Of a stretch of 60,864 nt of DNA, positions 11,715-20,309 are shown in pieces (position 1 is the stretch's first letter; each line of letters starts with the position of its first letter). Source of the DNA: Massilia pinisoli (GTDB lineage Bacteria; Pseudomonadota; Gammaproteobacteria; Burkholderiales; Burkholderiaceae_D); assembly GCF_024753285.1 (NCBI RefSeq), contig NZ_JANUGW010000032.1, positions 1-60,864 on the forward strand, in the 5' to 3' direction. The notes beneath the pieces were generated by a model. It made no database searches and was not told the DNA's origin. It saw only the letters and a program-made list of their open reading frames with translations. The translations under genes and the position numbers were made by a program.

Positions 11715-11845
11715 GGTGGCTCTCCTGTCGTTGCGTTGTGAGACCACTATAGCGATCCGCCGCGCGCGCCGACGGCATTGAAGCAGGCGCTTACATGCGA
11801 AACATGACGCCACACCCCGTAACAGATTTTCACGGGGCGAAATGC

Positions 11846-11875
11846 AAAAAGGGCGTCCCCGCAGGGACGCCCTTT
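11846..11875. terminator. Bidirectional intrinsic terminator
   Basis: AAAAAGGGCGTCCC and GGGACGCCCTTT pair in a 12-bp stem with a four-base loop. On the minus strand it ends in a T-run and closes the TonB-like gene. Confidence 0.88.
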
Positions 11876-11988
11876 CGGACTGTCGGGTGCCGCCAGGCCG
11901 CAGGCCTCGTGCGCTCCCGGCCAAGATGCCGGGGACGCAGAGCCTCACCTGGGGCGCCGAGCCTGGCCGGCCGGCACCCGCGCAGCGA

Positions 11989-12336
11989 TCAGTCGAGCTT
12001 CCAGGCGTAATCGACCTTGGTCCAGGTCTGGGCCGGCGCGCCATCCTTCGTGCCCGGCTTGAACTTGCAGGACGACAGGCCCTTCAGCGCGGCCTTGTCC
12101 AGGCCCTTGAAGCCGCTCGATTTTTCCAGCTTCGAGTCGGCCACGGAGCCGTCCGTGCTGATGAGGAACGACATCGACGTGATGCCCTGCTCTTCGTTCA
12201 TCAGCGAGGCCTTCGGATACTCGACCTTGCACTTGGACGGATCGAACGTCGCCGGCGTCTCGCCTGCGAAAGCGGAACCAGCGATACCCGAGACCAGCAG
12301 AGCAACCAAGCTCACAGCAAATTTCTTGTTGGACAT
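11989..12336 (-). CDS. Small periplasmic protein, TonB C-terminal-like
   Basis: A 115-aa protein with a signal peptide (cleaved near SAFA). The mature part ends in a short region with the pattern SFLISTDGSVADSKLEKSSG followed by a Cys and a final beta strand, which resembles the TonB C-terminal fold (DGxVxxxxxxxSSG). There is no membrane anchor beyond the signal sequence and no proline-rich spacer, so it cannot act as a full energy transducer. The two Cys could form a disulfide. Confidence 0.7.
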   Translation of the reverse strand: MSNKKFAVSLVALLVSGIAGSAFAGETPATFDPSKCKVEYPKASLMNEEQGITSMSFLISTDGSVADSKLEKSSGFKGLDKAALKGLSSCKFKPGTKDGAPAQTWTKVDYAWKLD

Positions 12337-12409
12337 TTTTATTACCCCCGAAAAACAAAGTTTTTTTTGATGCCGGCGCTGTCGCCGGCGCTGGACGAGC
12401 CGTCCTGGC

Positions 12410-14185
12410 TCAGAATTCTTCCCAATCGTCGCTGGCGGCAGCCGCTGCGACTTTCTTCGCGGTCGACGCCGGCGCATCGGCCGGGCGCTCTTCCTGGACC
12501 GGCGCCGCGGCGCGTGCTTTCGCCGCCGGCTTCTTCAGCTGCGGCTTGGCCGGACGGACGACAACGGCGCGGGTGGTTGCGGCGGCCGGTGCCGGCGTCG
12601 CCGCGACCGCGGGCTCTTCGCCTTCGGCCAGCTTGAAGATGCTGACGACGCGCTGCAGTTCCGCGGCCTGGTCCTGCAGGCTCTGGAAGGCGGCGGCCGC
12701 TTGTTCGACGAGCGCGGCGTTCTGCTGCGTCATGCCGTCCATCTCGATGATCGACAGGTTGACCTGCTCGATGCCGGCGCTCTGTTCGGCGCTGGCGCTG
12801 GCGATGTCGCTCATGATGTCGGTCACGCGCTTGACGCTGGCGACCACCTCATCCATCGTCTCGCCGGCCTGGCCGACGAGCTTGCTGCCGCGGCCGATCT
12901 TCTCGACGGAATCGCCGATCAGCTGCTTGATTTCTTTCGCCGCCGCAGCGGAACGCTGGGCCAGGTTGCGCACTTCCGACGCGACGACGGCGAAGCCGCG
13001 GCCCTGCTCGCCGGCACGGGCCGCCTCGACGGCCGCGTTCAGCGCCAGGATGTTCGTCTGGAAGGCGATGCCGTCGATGACGCCGATGATGTCGGCGATC
13101 TTGCTGGCCGAGCTGTTGATCTCACCCATCGTGCCGACGACTTGCGACACCACTTCGCCACCCTTGCGTGCCACGTCCGATGCGGTGGCGGCCAGGTGGT
13201 TGGCTTCGAGGGCATTGTCCGCGTTCTGCTTCACGGTCGACGTCAGTTCTTCCATCGCCGACGCCGTCTTTTCCAGCGAGCTGGCCTGCAGTTCCGTACG
13301 CGACGACAGGTCGGTGTTACCGGCTGCGATTTCACGCGATGCGGTCGTGATGGTGTGCGTGCCGCGACGCACCTGGCTGACGATGTCGACCAGGCTGTTG
13401 CGCATCTGTTTCATTTCCACGAGCAGGCTGCCGCGATCCGACGATTTCGTCTCGATGCCGATCGACAGATCACCTTCGGCGATGCTGCCGGCGATCTTCG
13501 CGGTATAGCCCGGTTCGCCGCCCAGCTGCTTCAGCAGGCCGCGGGTGATGACGGTGGCGGCCAGGATGCCGAACGTGACGGCCACGCCCAGCAGTACGAG
13601 CATGAAGTTACGGGCGCTGGCGAAGGAGGCTTCCGCATCGACCTGGGCCTGTGCGTTGAGCTTGTCTTCCAGCGCACCCAATTGGTCGAGCCCCTCCAGC
13701 CATTTCTTCTGGGCCGGACGGATTTCCTTGACCATCACGCGGGTGGCGTCCATCGCGTTGTTGGCCAGGTACAGGGCCGATGCCTTGGCGATGGCCGGCA
13801 TGGCGGCGCCTTCCGCATCCTTCACCTGGTTCAGCAGGGTTTTTTCTTCGGCCGACGCCTCTTCCGAGAATTTCGCGGCCAGCTTGCCCTGCAGGGCATC
13901 GTACTTGGCGGTCTGTTCCTTGAAGCGGTTCAGTTCCGGCTCCATGTCCGCCGGGTCGGTCATCAGGGTCAGCGTACGCAGCGACGTGACGCGTTCGCTG
14001 ACGTTGTTACGCATATCAACGACCAGGCGCGTCACGACATTATTGACGGTCACGACGTGGTCGAGCCGGTTTTGGATCTGCGCCATGCGCAGGATGCCGA
14101 CGACGGTAACCATGACCAGCAGCACGAGCACCAGAGCAAAGCCCAGGCCCAGACGCACGCCGACCTTCATGTTTGCTAGATTCAT
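12410..14185 (-). CDS. Methyl-accepting chemotaxis protein with CheR-tether tail
   Basis: A 591-aa receptor. TM1 is at about residues 10-32, followed by a periplasmic four-helix-bundle type sensor, TM2 at about 190-212, a HAMP domain, and the cytoplasmic signalling domain with the invariant tip NILALNAAVEAARAGEQG. The last residues are DWEEF after an Ala/Pro-rich linker, matching the NWETF-type pentapeptide that tethers CheR and CheB in high-abundance receptors. The ligand cannot be read from the sequence. It is monocistronic. Confidence 0.95.
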   Translation of the reverse strand: MNLANMKVGVRLGLGFALVLVLLVMVTVVGILRMAQIQNRLDHVVTVNNVVTRLVVDMRNNVSERVTSLRTLTLMTDPADMEPELNRFKEQTAKYDALQGKLAAKFSEEASAEEKTLLNQVKDAEGAAMPAIAKASALYLANNAMDATRVMVKEIRPAQKKWLEGLDQLGALEDKLNAQAQVDAEASFASARNFMLVLLGVAVTFGILAATVITRGLLKQLGGEPGYTAKIAGSIAEGDLSIGIETKSSDRGSLLVEMKQMRNSLVDIVSQVRRGTHTITTASREIAAGNTDLSSRTELQASSLEKTASAMEELTSTVKQNADNALEANHLAATASDVARKGGEVVSQVVGTMGEINSSASKIADIIGVIDGIAFQTNILALNAAVEAARAGEQGRGFAVVASEVRNLAQRSAAAAKEIKQLIGDSVEKIGRGSKLVGQAGETMDEVVASVKRVTDIMSDIASASAEQSAGIEQVNLSIIEMDGMTQQNAALVEQAAAAFQSLQDQAAELQRVVSIFKLAEGEEPAVAATPAPAAATTRAVVVRPAKPQLKKPAAKARAAAPVQEERPADAPASTAKKVAAAAASDDWEEF

Positions 14186-14511
14186 TCCTTATCTTCCCTG
14201 TTTCAAGTGAACGGCCTCGCTCCAGGCCTTCTTTTTTGTTACAGAAAGTCCATCTTCCCGGTGGACTTGCGTATTTCCGTCAGGATAAATCAAAACGACG
14301 AATTTTCAGACAGAAAACATGCACTACTGTAATTATGTTTCACCACAACAACAGGATTGAATGTCGTGCAAGGAGAAGAACCCGCATTATCGACGTGTTC
14401 TTGCTTTTCGGCAAGCAAGACGATGCAAATGATTTCACAATTGCATCATTTTCTGTAGCGGATTTTGAACACCCCGGCCGCATCATGCGGCCGGGGTAGG
14501 AAAGGAACGGC
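14186..14511. other. Intergenic region between the chemotaxis receptor and dusA
   Basis: An AT-rich stretch that should hold the receptor promoter. A perfect 12-bp inverted repeat at about 14473-14497 (CCCCGGCCGCAT and its complement around one base) lies just after the dusA stop and probably ends the dusA transcript, although no T-run follows. I see no gene. Confidence 0.6.
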
Positions 14512-15516
14512 TCAGGCGGCCAAGCGGAGGCGGCCTGCGGCTTCGAGGAGGAGTTCGGGGTTGCCTTCGGCGAGGCGGCGCGCGTCGGACAGCATCTGGC
14601 GATACCCGCGCGCCCCCGGCAGGCCGGCCATCAGGCCCAGCATGTGGCGCGTGATGCTGTTCAGGCGCAGGCCCAGCGGGCCGTAGCGGTCGAGTTCGGC
14701 GCGGATATACGGAATCATCGCCTCCAGCACCTGCTCGCGCGACTTCACCGGCGTCGCGTCGCCGTAGAAACGGGCGTCCCACCCCGCCATCGAATACGGG
14801 TTGTGATAGGCCTCGCGGCCGATCATGACGCCGTCCACGTGCTGCAGGTGCGTGGCGATGTCGTCGTCCGTCTTGATGCCGCCGTTGATGATGATCTCGA
14901 GTTCGGGAAATTCGCGCTTCAATTGATATGCGACTTCGTAGCGCAGCGGCGGGATCTCGCGGTTTTCCTTCGGCGACAGCCCTTTCAACACCGCATTCCG
15001 CGCATGCACGATGAACGTCCGGCAGCCGGCATCGGCGATGGTGCCGATGAAATCGCGGACGAACCCGTATTCCTCGTTGTGGTCGATGCCGATGCGGTGC
15101 TTGACGGTCACATCGATGCTGACGGCGTCGCGCATCGCCTTGACGCAATCGGCGACGAGCTGCGGCTCCTGCATCAGGCACGCGCCGAACGCGCCCTTCT
15201 GCACGCGCTCGGACGGGCAACCGCAATTCAGGTTGACCTCGTCGTAGCCCCACTGCTCGCCTAGGCGGGCGCTCTTCGCGAGGTCGGCCGGGTCGCTGCC
15301 GCCCAACTGCAGCGCGATCGGATGCTCGACGTCGTCATAACGCAGGTGGCGCTCGACGTCGCCATAGACCAGGGCGCCCGTCGTCACCATTTCTGTATAT
15401 AACCACGTGTGCTTCGTGATCTGGCGGTGGAAGACGCGGCAATGGCGGTCCGTCCAATCCATCATCGGGGCAACACTAAGTAACCTCTTGTTTCTATTGG
15501 TATTATTGTCGCTCAT
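14512..15516 (-). CDS. dusA: tRNA-dihydrouridine synthase A
   Basis: An FMN enzyme that reduces U20/U20a of tRNA to dihydrouridine. The 334-aa protein has the family start APMMDWTDRHCR, the catalytic cysteine in NLNCGCPS with the following KGAFGACLM, and KHRIGID. The 5' end is the integration target of the neighbouring mobile elements: codons for APMMDWT form the attachment site at 15451-15478. The first 12 residues (MSDNNTNRNKRL), the start codon and the promoter therefore come from the inserted element, and the gene is kept functional by the element's own sequence. Confidence 0.97.
   Translation of the reverse strand: MSDNNTNRNKRLLSVAPMMDWTDRHCRVFHRQITKHTWLYTEMVTTGALVYGDVERHLRYDDVEHPIALQLGGSDPADLAKSARLGEQWGYDEVNLNCGCPSERVQKGAFGACLMQEPQLVADCVKAMRDAVSIDVTVKHRIGIDHNEEYGFVRDFIGTIADAGCRTFIVHARNAVLKGLSPKENREIPPLRYEVAYQLKREFPELEIIINGGIKTDDDIATHLQHVDGVMIGREAYHNPYSMAGWDARFYGDATPVKSREQVLEAMIPYIRAELDRYGPLGLRLNSITRHMLGLMAGLPGARGYRQMLSDARRLAEGNPELLLEAAGRLRLAA
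15451..15478. repeat. Attachment site A, inside the dusA 5' end
   Basis: CGTCCAATCCATCATCGGGG followed by CAACAC. On the minus strand it encodes V-A-P-M-M-D-W-T-D. It aligns with copies at 25141 and 27705; the core TCCATCAT is identical in all three. Confidence 0.8.
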
Positions 15517-15538
15517 TTTTCATATGTGCAGCTCTGAG

Positions 15539-15613
15539 TGCACACGAAGTGCACACAGCAGGATTTAACTGGAGCATAATCGGTACATAACTTGACGCAC
15601 AAAATTTGCACAC
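15539..15613. repeat. TGCACAC repeats, probable integrase arm sites (left)
   Basis: TGCACAC occurs at 15539 and 15550, exactly 11 bp apart, and again at 15607 next to the integrase start. The same pair with the same 11-bp spacing stands at the other end of the element (25088 and 25099). They lie in the short divergent dusA/integrase promoter region, so integrase binding may also repress its own gene. Confidence 0.7.
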
Positions 15614-15614
15614 G

Positions 15615-16673
15615 ATGGCTACGATTACGAAACTTCCTAGCGGGAAATGGCGGGCGCAAGTCCGAAGGGGTGGAATGTATCGAGGAGAGACGTTCACCCT
15701 GAAACGTGACGCTCAGGCATGGGCACAGCAGATTGAAGTGCAAGCAGAACACATAGTCGCGAGTGGCTATCAGCCAGTCCCCGAAGGCTATAGCGTCGGC
15801 AACCTAATCGACGCCTACGGGCAAGAGTGTAACATGGGTGGGCGGACTAAACAGGCGACCCATGCCATGCTGAGGCGTGAACTCGGCAGCATCCCGTTGA
15901 AGCGTCTAAACAGTATCCACCTACGAGACTTCATCGACAAGAGACTCAAGGCTGGCGCTGGAGGGGTGACGATTGCGGCCGACCTATCATTCTTCGGTGC
16001 GATCCTGAAATGGGGGAAGCACTCGCGCAAGCTGGATGTACCCGCTGACCTCGCGCGCGACGCGCGGCGTGACCTTACAGCCCGTAAAGTGAACACTCGC
16101 AGCAATGAGCGGGAACGCGAGCCAACGCCGACAGAGCTTGAAAAGCTGTTTGCATATTGGCGAGACAACAAACGCCAGAAAATCCCGATGGCAACGCTCT
16201 GTGCGTTCGCTTTGGAAACCGCGATGCGACAAGATGAGATTTGCTCGATACTGGTGGAAGACGTGGACCGGGAGAAACGTACTGTCATTATCCGTGACCG
16301 CAAGGACCCACGCAGAAAGGCGGGCAACGATCAGAGAGTTCCCCTGCTCCCTGATGCCTGGAAGCTTGTCGAACCGATACTCGCCACACGAGAAGCTGGC
16401 CGCATCTTTCCCTACCAAGCAGGAAGCGTTAGCACAGCATTCACGCGCGCGTGTACAAAGCTAAAGATCGTTGACCTCCATTTCCATGACCTTCGACACA
16501 AGGCGACGAGCGACCTATTCCGGAAGGGGTTAACAATTCCACAGACTGCCCTGCTCACTGGTCACAAAACATGGACACAACTGAAAAGGTACACGCACAC
16601 CAAAGCGGAAGACGTTCACGCAGCGATCGCTGCGCTGACGAATAGCGGACTGAAGGCCCCTACGCATGACTAA
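15615..16673 (+). CDS. int: Tyrosine recombinase (dusA-type integrase 1)
   Basis: A 352-aa site-specific recombinase that would integrate element 1 at dusA. The N-terminus MATITKLPSGKWRAQVRRGG is an arm-binding type, residues about 65-150 form the SAM-like core-binding domain, and the C-terminal catalytic domain shows Arg in ETAMRQDEI, HDLRHK, LTGHKTW and the Tyr nucleophile in KRYTH. The ATG at 15615 is chosen over a TTG nine bases earlier. It reads away from dusA and overlaps the next gene by eight bases. A related integrase is at 27876. Confidence 0.95.
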   Translation: MATITKLPSGKWRAQVRRGGMYRGETFTLKRDAQAWAQQIEVQAEHIVASGYQPVPEGYSVGNLIDAYGQECNMGGRTKQATHAMLRRELGSIPLKRLNSIHLRDFIDKRLKAGAGGVTIAADLSFFGAILKWGKHSRKLDVPADLARDARRDLTARKVNTRSNEREREPTPTELEKLFAYWRDNKRQKIPMATLCAFALETAMRQDEICSILVEDVDREKRTVIIRDRKDPRRKAGNDQRVPLLPDAWKLVEPILATREAGRIFPYQAGSVSTAFTRACTKLKIVDLHFHDLRHKATSDLFRKGLTIPQTALLTGHKTWTQLKRYTHTKAEDVHAAIAALTNSGLKAPTHD

Positions 16674-17301
16674 GCGAGCGAAGCAAGCAGACGCTGTTGA
16701 CATCAGCAAACGGATTCGTGATGGCTTCGGGCTAAAGAACGACTTTTCCCACTCCTTTCTGGCAGGAAGAAAAACGACGTTCGCAGCAGCCTTGCTTGAT
16801 ACTCCCAAAACGTTCGTAATGCACATGGACATGGTGCTTCGCAAGATCGAACCTCAACTGTCGGAGGAAGCTCGTCCACTCTACGACGAAATGAAGAAGT
16901 TGGTAGAAGAAATAGAAAAGGAGAGGCCACGCAATCGCGTGTGGCGCTTCCCCCTGGCTCTTAACCCCTCAAAAGCCGCAGCACGTGCTGAGACAGCCAG
17001 ATACATCGCAAAGCGCGAACGGATCATGGTGCTGCTTGAGGAAGCGGAAACACTTCACCGGACAGCACCTGCCCTCGCTGCGCAGAAGGCACAGGCTTCA
17101 CTTGGTAAGGCACAGAGCGTACGCGCTTCACAAAACCGCAAACCCGATCTCGATGACGACAAGCGGAGAAGCATCGCAAAACGCTACTGGTATGCCAAGG
17201 AAAACGACGAGTCCTACGGCGTCGTGAAGGCCTTGGCGGCCGAGTATGGAGTAAGCGCCACGACAATCCAAACTATTGTGAAAAAGTTCAAACCAAACTG
17301 A
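16666..17301 (+). CDS. Hypothetical protein with C-terminal HTH
   Basis: A 211-aa, Lys/Arg/Glu-rich protein. Its middle is helical and could be a coiled coil (about residues 65-90 and 105-135), and the last 35 residues (VVKALAAEYGVSATTIQTIV) look like a helix-turn-helix. It overlaps the integrase stop by eight bases, so the two are probably translated together. A role as a regulator or accessory factor for the integrase is inference. Confidence 0.6.
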   Translation: MTKRAKQADAVDISKRIRDGFGLKNDFSHSFLAGRKTTFAAALLDTPKTFVMHMDMVLRKIEPQLSEEARPLYDEMKKLVEEIEKERPRNRVWRFPLALNPSKAAARAETARYIAKRERIMVLLEEAETLHRTAPALAAQKAQASLGKAQSVRASQNRKPDLDDDKRRSIAKRYWYAKENDESYGVVKALAAEYGVSATTIQTIVKKFKPN

Positions 17302-17373
17302 ATTCGCAAGTAGCCGGGGCTGCTGTTTGATCACTCCTCATAATGGAGTCCTCACAACAAACAGGAGGACTAA

Positions 17374-17637
17374 ATGGAAATTGATCCAGACACCAGCCCG
17401 AACATAGCTGACCTTGCCGACCTTGCCCGCCTCGTTGACTGCCTCGACGAACAAAGTGTGGCTAAGCTCGCAGGAGTGAAAGTATCGACTCTCGATGCAT
17501 GGCGCAAAAGGGGCAAAGGGCCTGAATACATATTGCTTGGCCGCAATTACTTCTACCCTATCTCAGCAGTCCGAAAACACATCGATAGTTTGGTCCGCCC
17601 ACGTCCGGCTCTCGACCCACAACTCTTAACCTTGTGA
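17374..17637 (+). CDS. AlpA/excisionase-like DNA-binding protein
   Basis: An 87-aa protein with a winged helix-turn-helix of the MerR/AlpA class: SVAKLAGVKVSTLDAWRKRG followed by the wing GPEYILLGRNYFYPISAVRK. Such proteins direct excision or control integrase genes in islands. A strong ribosome-binding site (CAGGAGG) lies eight bases before the ATG. A short hairpin (ACTCC/GGAGT near 17334-17350) sits in the leader. Confidence 0.75.
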   Translation: MEIDPDTSPNIADLADLARLVDCLDEQSVAKLAGVKVSTLDAWRKRGKGPEYILLGRNYFYPISAVRKHIDSLVRPRPALDPQLLTL

Positions 17638-18358
17638 TGGGAACTAACGTACTAAGGGAGCAGCAAGGACTGACGGCTCGGCCCTATACAACCGCACGAC
17701 ACGGCGCAGAAGCTGATGAACGCGGCTTGCAATAGCCTACAGGGGACGAGGCAGTGCACAGGGCTGAAAGAAAATTATGCACCTTGGATATTTCCCAGGG
17801 ACGACACGGGGTCATTTTCAGGCCATAGAACCCTTGCTAAGGCCCGAGCACAACTTTCACTGACAAACGTCGATAGGAATGCCATTTCCAGGCGTTCTAA
17901 GGGGGCTAGAATCGATTTGTTTGGAATGAACGACTTCGGATGACCTCAAGCGAGAAAACGCTATGACAAGCCCAAAAAACCATTGAAAAGATGAAATTCA
18001 ACGATTCGGGCAAAAGAGCGGAAGAGCATTCAGTTGGCGCAATTGGCGAATGTTAATTATTTCTTCGATTTGTTTAACAAAAACGGTTTATGAAAATTGA
18101 CAGAATGCCAACCCGATGTTATAGTTTGATTATGTGAAGTTAGAAACAATCCATACTTCACTCATCAAACTGGCGCAAAGCCGCTTCAGCTCGACGATTC
18201 AGAGCAATAATCTCCCTCATTCCAAGCAAAGCAAATCCTTGATTCCCCTAGGATTTTCATTGGTTACATAGTAGTAAGGACAAACAATGAGGGCATTCTA
18301 AACTACAGACAAGCTTATCATTGATTGACTACTCACGTCAACAGGAAAGAGAGAACGA
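17638..18358 (+). promoter_or_regulatory. Gene-poor region with promoter and structured leader
   Basis: About 720 bases without a supported gene. A consensus promoter, TTGACA at 18097-18102 and TATAGT at 18120-18125 with 17-bp spacing, would start RNA near 18132. The roughly 225-base leader that follows has several inverted repeats: GTGAAGT/ACTTCAC (18134-18140 and 18155-18161), CCCTCATT/AATGAGGG (18214-18221 and 18286-18293) and AATCCT/AGGATT between them. This could be a control region or replication origin for the gene at 18359. An open frame of 75 codons at 17716-17943 has no supporting features. Confidence 0.55.
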
Positions 18359-18925
18359 TTGAAGTACGAGACAGTAATCACAAGGAGGAACGGAGGAAAC
18401 CACAACCCACCGGCTACGAAAAAGGCATGGAAATGGCTTGATGTATGCAGCAAGGAGTATCGCAGCCCTCGCCTCTATCACTTGGTCTTCTGTGCATACA
18501 AAGAACTTGCGGCTTACATGGGCTATCAAGGCTACAGAACGAACAAGGCATTGCTAAAAGATTTGATGCAACGACTCAGACGTAAGGGGATCAGGTGTAG
18601 CTATCGTGCCTGCCGCGAGATAGACGAAGGCCCGAAGGGCGATCACTTGCACGTTTTTCTCTGCTGTGAAGCCGCTGTGGCGAACCCCGCTCAAGTACTT
18701 AATTTGACGACGGACGGCTGGCTGTACCGATACGCCAAGGATGTTGGCGCTTACGTGCATCTGAACGAACCTAAAGACCCAATGCACAGCGGCCAGCGAT
18801 ACATGAGCTTACCTCCATCCAAGCCCGAAAAAATCCTGGACGCCAAGGTATGGATTACCTATCTGTTCAAACGTCGCACCAAACCCGATTATGGGGAAAT
18901 CTACACATCAAGTCGAACACTATAG
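18359..18925 (+). CDS. Candidate HUH-type replication or nicking protein
   Basis: A 188-aa protein starting at TTG, with AGGAAAG upstream. Residues around 100 read KGDHLHVFLCC: two histidines flanking a hydrophobic residue inside a beta strand, the HUH metal-binding motif of rolling-circle initiators. A basic region (LLKDLMQRLRRKGIR) precedes it, as in inovirus Gp2-like proteins. A tyrosine that could be the nicking residue occurs downstream (WITYLFKRRTKPDYG). The long structured leader upstream would suit an origin. The assignment rests on motif and context only; it may be an unrelated small protein. Confidence 0.45.
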   Translation: MKYETVITRRNGGNHNPPATKKAWKWLDVCSKEYRSPRLYHLVFCAYKELAAYMGYQGYRTNKALLKDLMQRLRRKGIRCSYRACREIDEGPKGDHLHVFLCCEAAVANPAQVLNLTTDGWLYRYAKDVGAYVHLNEPKDPMHSGQRYMSLPPSKPEKILDAKVWITYLFKRRTKPDYGEIYTSSRTL

Positions 18926-19016
18926 GAGGAAGCATGCACTGAAACTATCAATAGAAACAGTAACTTGCAAATAATTATTAACCCAAAAGGAGGGAATTGA
19001 ATGAAAGAGAAATTGT

Positions 19017-19343
19017 ATGTACGACCCGTATGCAGACTACATAGCCAAGTGCAAAGCCCCGAAAGAACCTAGTCGAGCCCGAAAGCTCATCCAATGCTTT
19101 ATACTTGGCGCCAAACGCGGATGGAGTAACGCACAAATAGCGGACAGATTGAATGAGTTAGATATTCAGACCTTAGTAGGCAAGCGTTGGAGCCCAAACA
19201 ACGTCGCTATGGCGATTTTGAAAGCTGTGCGATTTGATCAGAACAGCACATTGGCACATATGCTAGCGCGAATGATTCAATCTGGAGAAGTCAGCGACGA
19301 CGATCTGTTGCTCCTTCAGCGGCGAACGCGAGTTATGCATTAA
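19017..19343 (+). CDS. Hypothetical protein with recombinase-like segment
   Basis: A 108-aa protein. The segment AQIADRLNELDIQTLVGKRW followed by SPNNVAMAIL matches the pattern A..LN..gi.t..G..Ws...v..iL seen in the DNA-binding part of large serine recombinases and in small HTH proteins. The best ribosome-binding site (AAGGAGGG at about 18988) fits an ATG at 19001, which opens a 23-codon frame in another phase that overlaps this start. Either that frame is a coupling leader or the gene has a frameshift. Confidence 0.5.
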   Translation: MYDPYADYIAKCKAPKEPSRARKLIQCFILGAKRGWSNAQIADRLNELDIQTLVGKRWSPNNVAMAILKAVRFDQNSTLAHMLARMIQSGEVSDDDLLLLQRRTRVMH

Positions 19344-19377
19344 AGCGCAAAGCGAGCACGATCCCGCGCAAGTACCT

Positions 19378-19533
19378 CTAGGGCCGCCCATTGTGAACTC
19401 TGACGATGGTGTAGCAGACCATTCCTAGTGCGATTAGTCCGCCTACCCACATTGCACCACGCGGGTACTTCTCGAATGCTTCAGGCAAAGCCGCCAGCGC
19501 CGTCAAACAAGTCGATAAGTCTACCTTCCCCAT
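19378..19533 (-). CDS. Small single-span membrane protein
   Basis: A 51-aa protein with one hydrophobic segment (MWVGGLIALGMVCYTIV) near its C-terminus. The ATG at 19533 is preceded by GGAGG six bases upstream, which supports real translation. It is convergent with the preceding gene. No function can be assigned. Confidence 0.5.
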   Translation of the reverse strand: MGKVDLSTCLTALAALPEAFEKYPRGAMWVGGLIALGMVCYTIVRVHNGRP

Positions 19534-19677
19534 TTCTGGCCTCCCATGCTGTAGGCAGCACAACGCTACCCATTGCAGAATTATTGCAGTGTTTGCGGGC
19601 CGTGAAACGAAGATTGGTCTTCACTCCAGGTTGTTTCCTCGCCATGACGGAGCGAGCGAAGCATCACGTTCCAGCAG

Positions 19678-19878
19678 CTACAGCCCTCTAGCATGGGCGA
19701 TCTTCATAGGGAAAATACCGCTCCGTGATCTGGACAATTTCGACGGGAATACGATAGGACCGCACATGGTACGGATTTCATCGATGTTGTAGATGAAGTA
19801 TGTTCGGATGCGGCTCTCGTCACCGACAATGTCGGTTTGCATGCGAATTATCGTTCTCGGCGGCGTCTCGGGCGGCAT
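19678..19878 (-). CDS. Possible small protein divergent from the LexA-box gene
   Basis: An open frame of 66 codons whose start is 41 bases from the LexA box, reading away from it. There is no clear ribosome-binding site or known domain. It is listed because, if real, it would share the SOS operator. Confidence 0.25.
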   Translation of the reverse strand: MPPETPPRTIIRMQTDIVGDESRIRTYFIYNIDEIRTMCGPIVFPSKLSRSRSGIFPMKIAHARGL

Positions 19879-19919
19879 TAGGGCAAGTTCCGCACCTTAG
19901 CACTTGACGACTTGGTATA

Positions 19920-19935
19920 CTGTATATGCATACAG
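19920..19935. promoter_or_regulatory. LexA (SOS) box
   Basis: CTGTATATGCATACAG fits the LexA consensus CTGT-N8-ACAG used in Enterobacteria and Betaproteobacteria, within the extended palindrome TACTGTATATGCATACAGCA. It lies 19 bases before the ATG of the gene at 19954. Confidence 0.8.
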
Positions 19936-19953
19936 CATTTCCGAGAGGCAACC

Positions 19954-20265
19954 ATGAGGGTTAGGATGGTAAAAATGTTTCAGAGCGGTGTCGAGCTAGA
20001 AAAGCGCAAGCTGCACGACAGATACGCGCGCGTCTACCGTGGACGACTCACAATTGCCGATGTCACGCACCAAGGACGTCATAGGCCATCCAAAGTAGCG
20101 CGAATTGTGGGAGATTACGATTCCGCTTGTGAACTCTACGACGTGACGCTTCTTTGGCTGAACGATAACAGGCTCACCTTGACGGGTGACGAACGCATAG
20201 CGAACGATCAAGGTAAGCTTGTCTACTATCGGCAGAGTTGGCTGGTCATGCTCGACACAGAGTAG
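19954..20265 (+). CDS. Hypothetical SOS-regulated protein
   Basis: A 103-aa protein, strongly basic in its first half, with no domain I recognise. The start ATG at 19954 follows GAGAGG; the longer frame from 19912 would begin inside the LexA box. The operator directly upstream implies induction on DNA damage, as is common for excision or lysis-control genes in mobile elements. It is neither a UmuD/ImuA-like nor a recognisable anti-repressor sequence. Confidence 0.65.
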   Translation: MRVRMVKMFQSGVELEKRKLHDRYARVYRGRLTIADVTHQGRHRPSKVARIVGDYDSACELYDVTLLWLNDNRLTLTGDERIANDQGKLVYYRQSWLVMLDTE

Positions 20266-20309
20266 CGCCCCGATTGACCCATCGATTCCCGATGGCCGGG
20301 GCATTCTCA

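Noticed and set aside
17716..17943. 75-codon open frame
   Set aside because: No ribosome-binding site, no domain, and the region is better explained as regulatory sequence.
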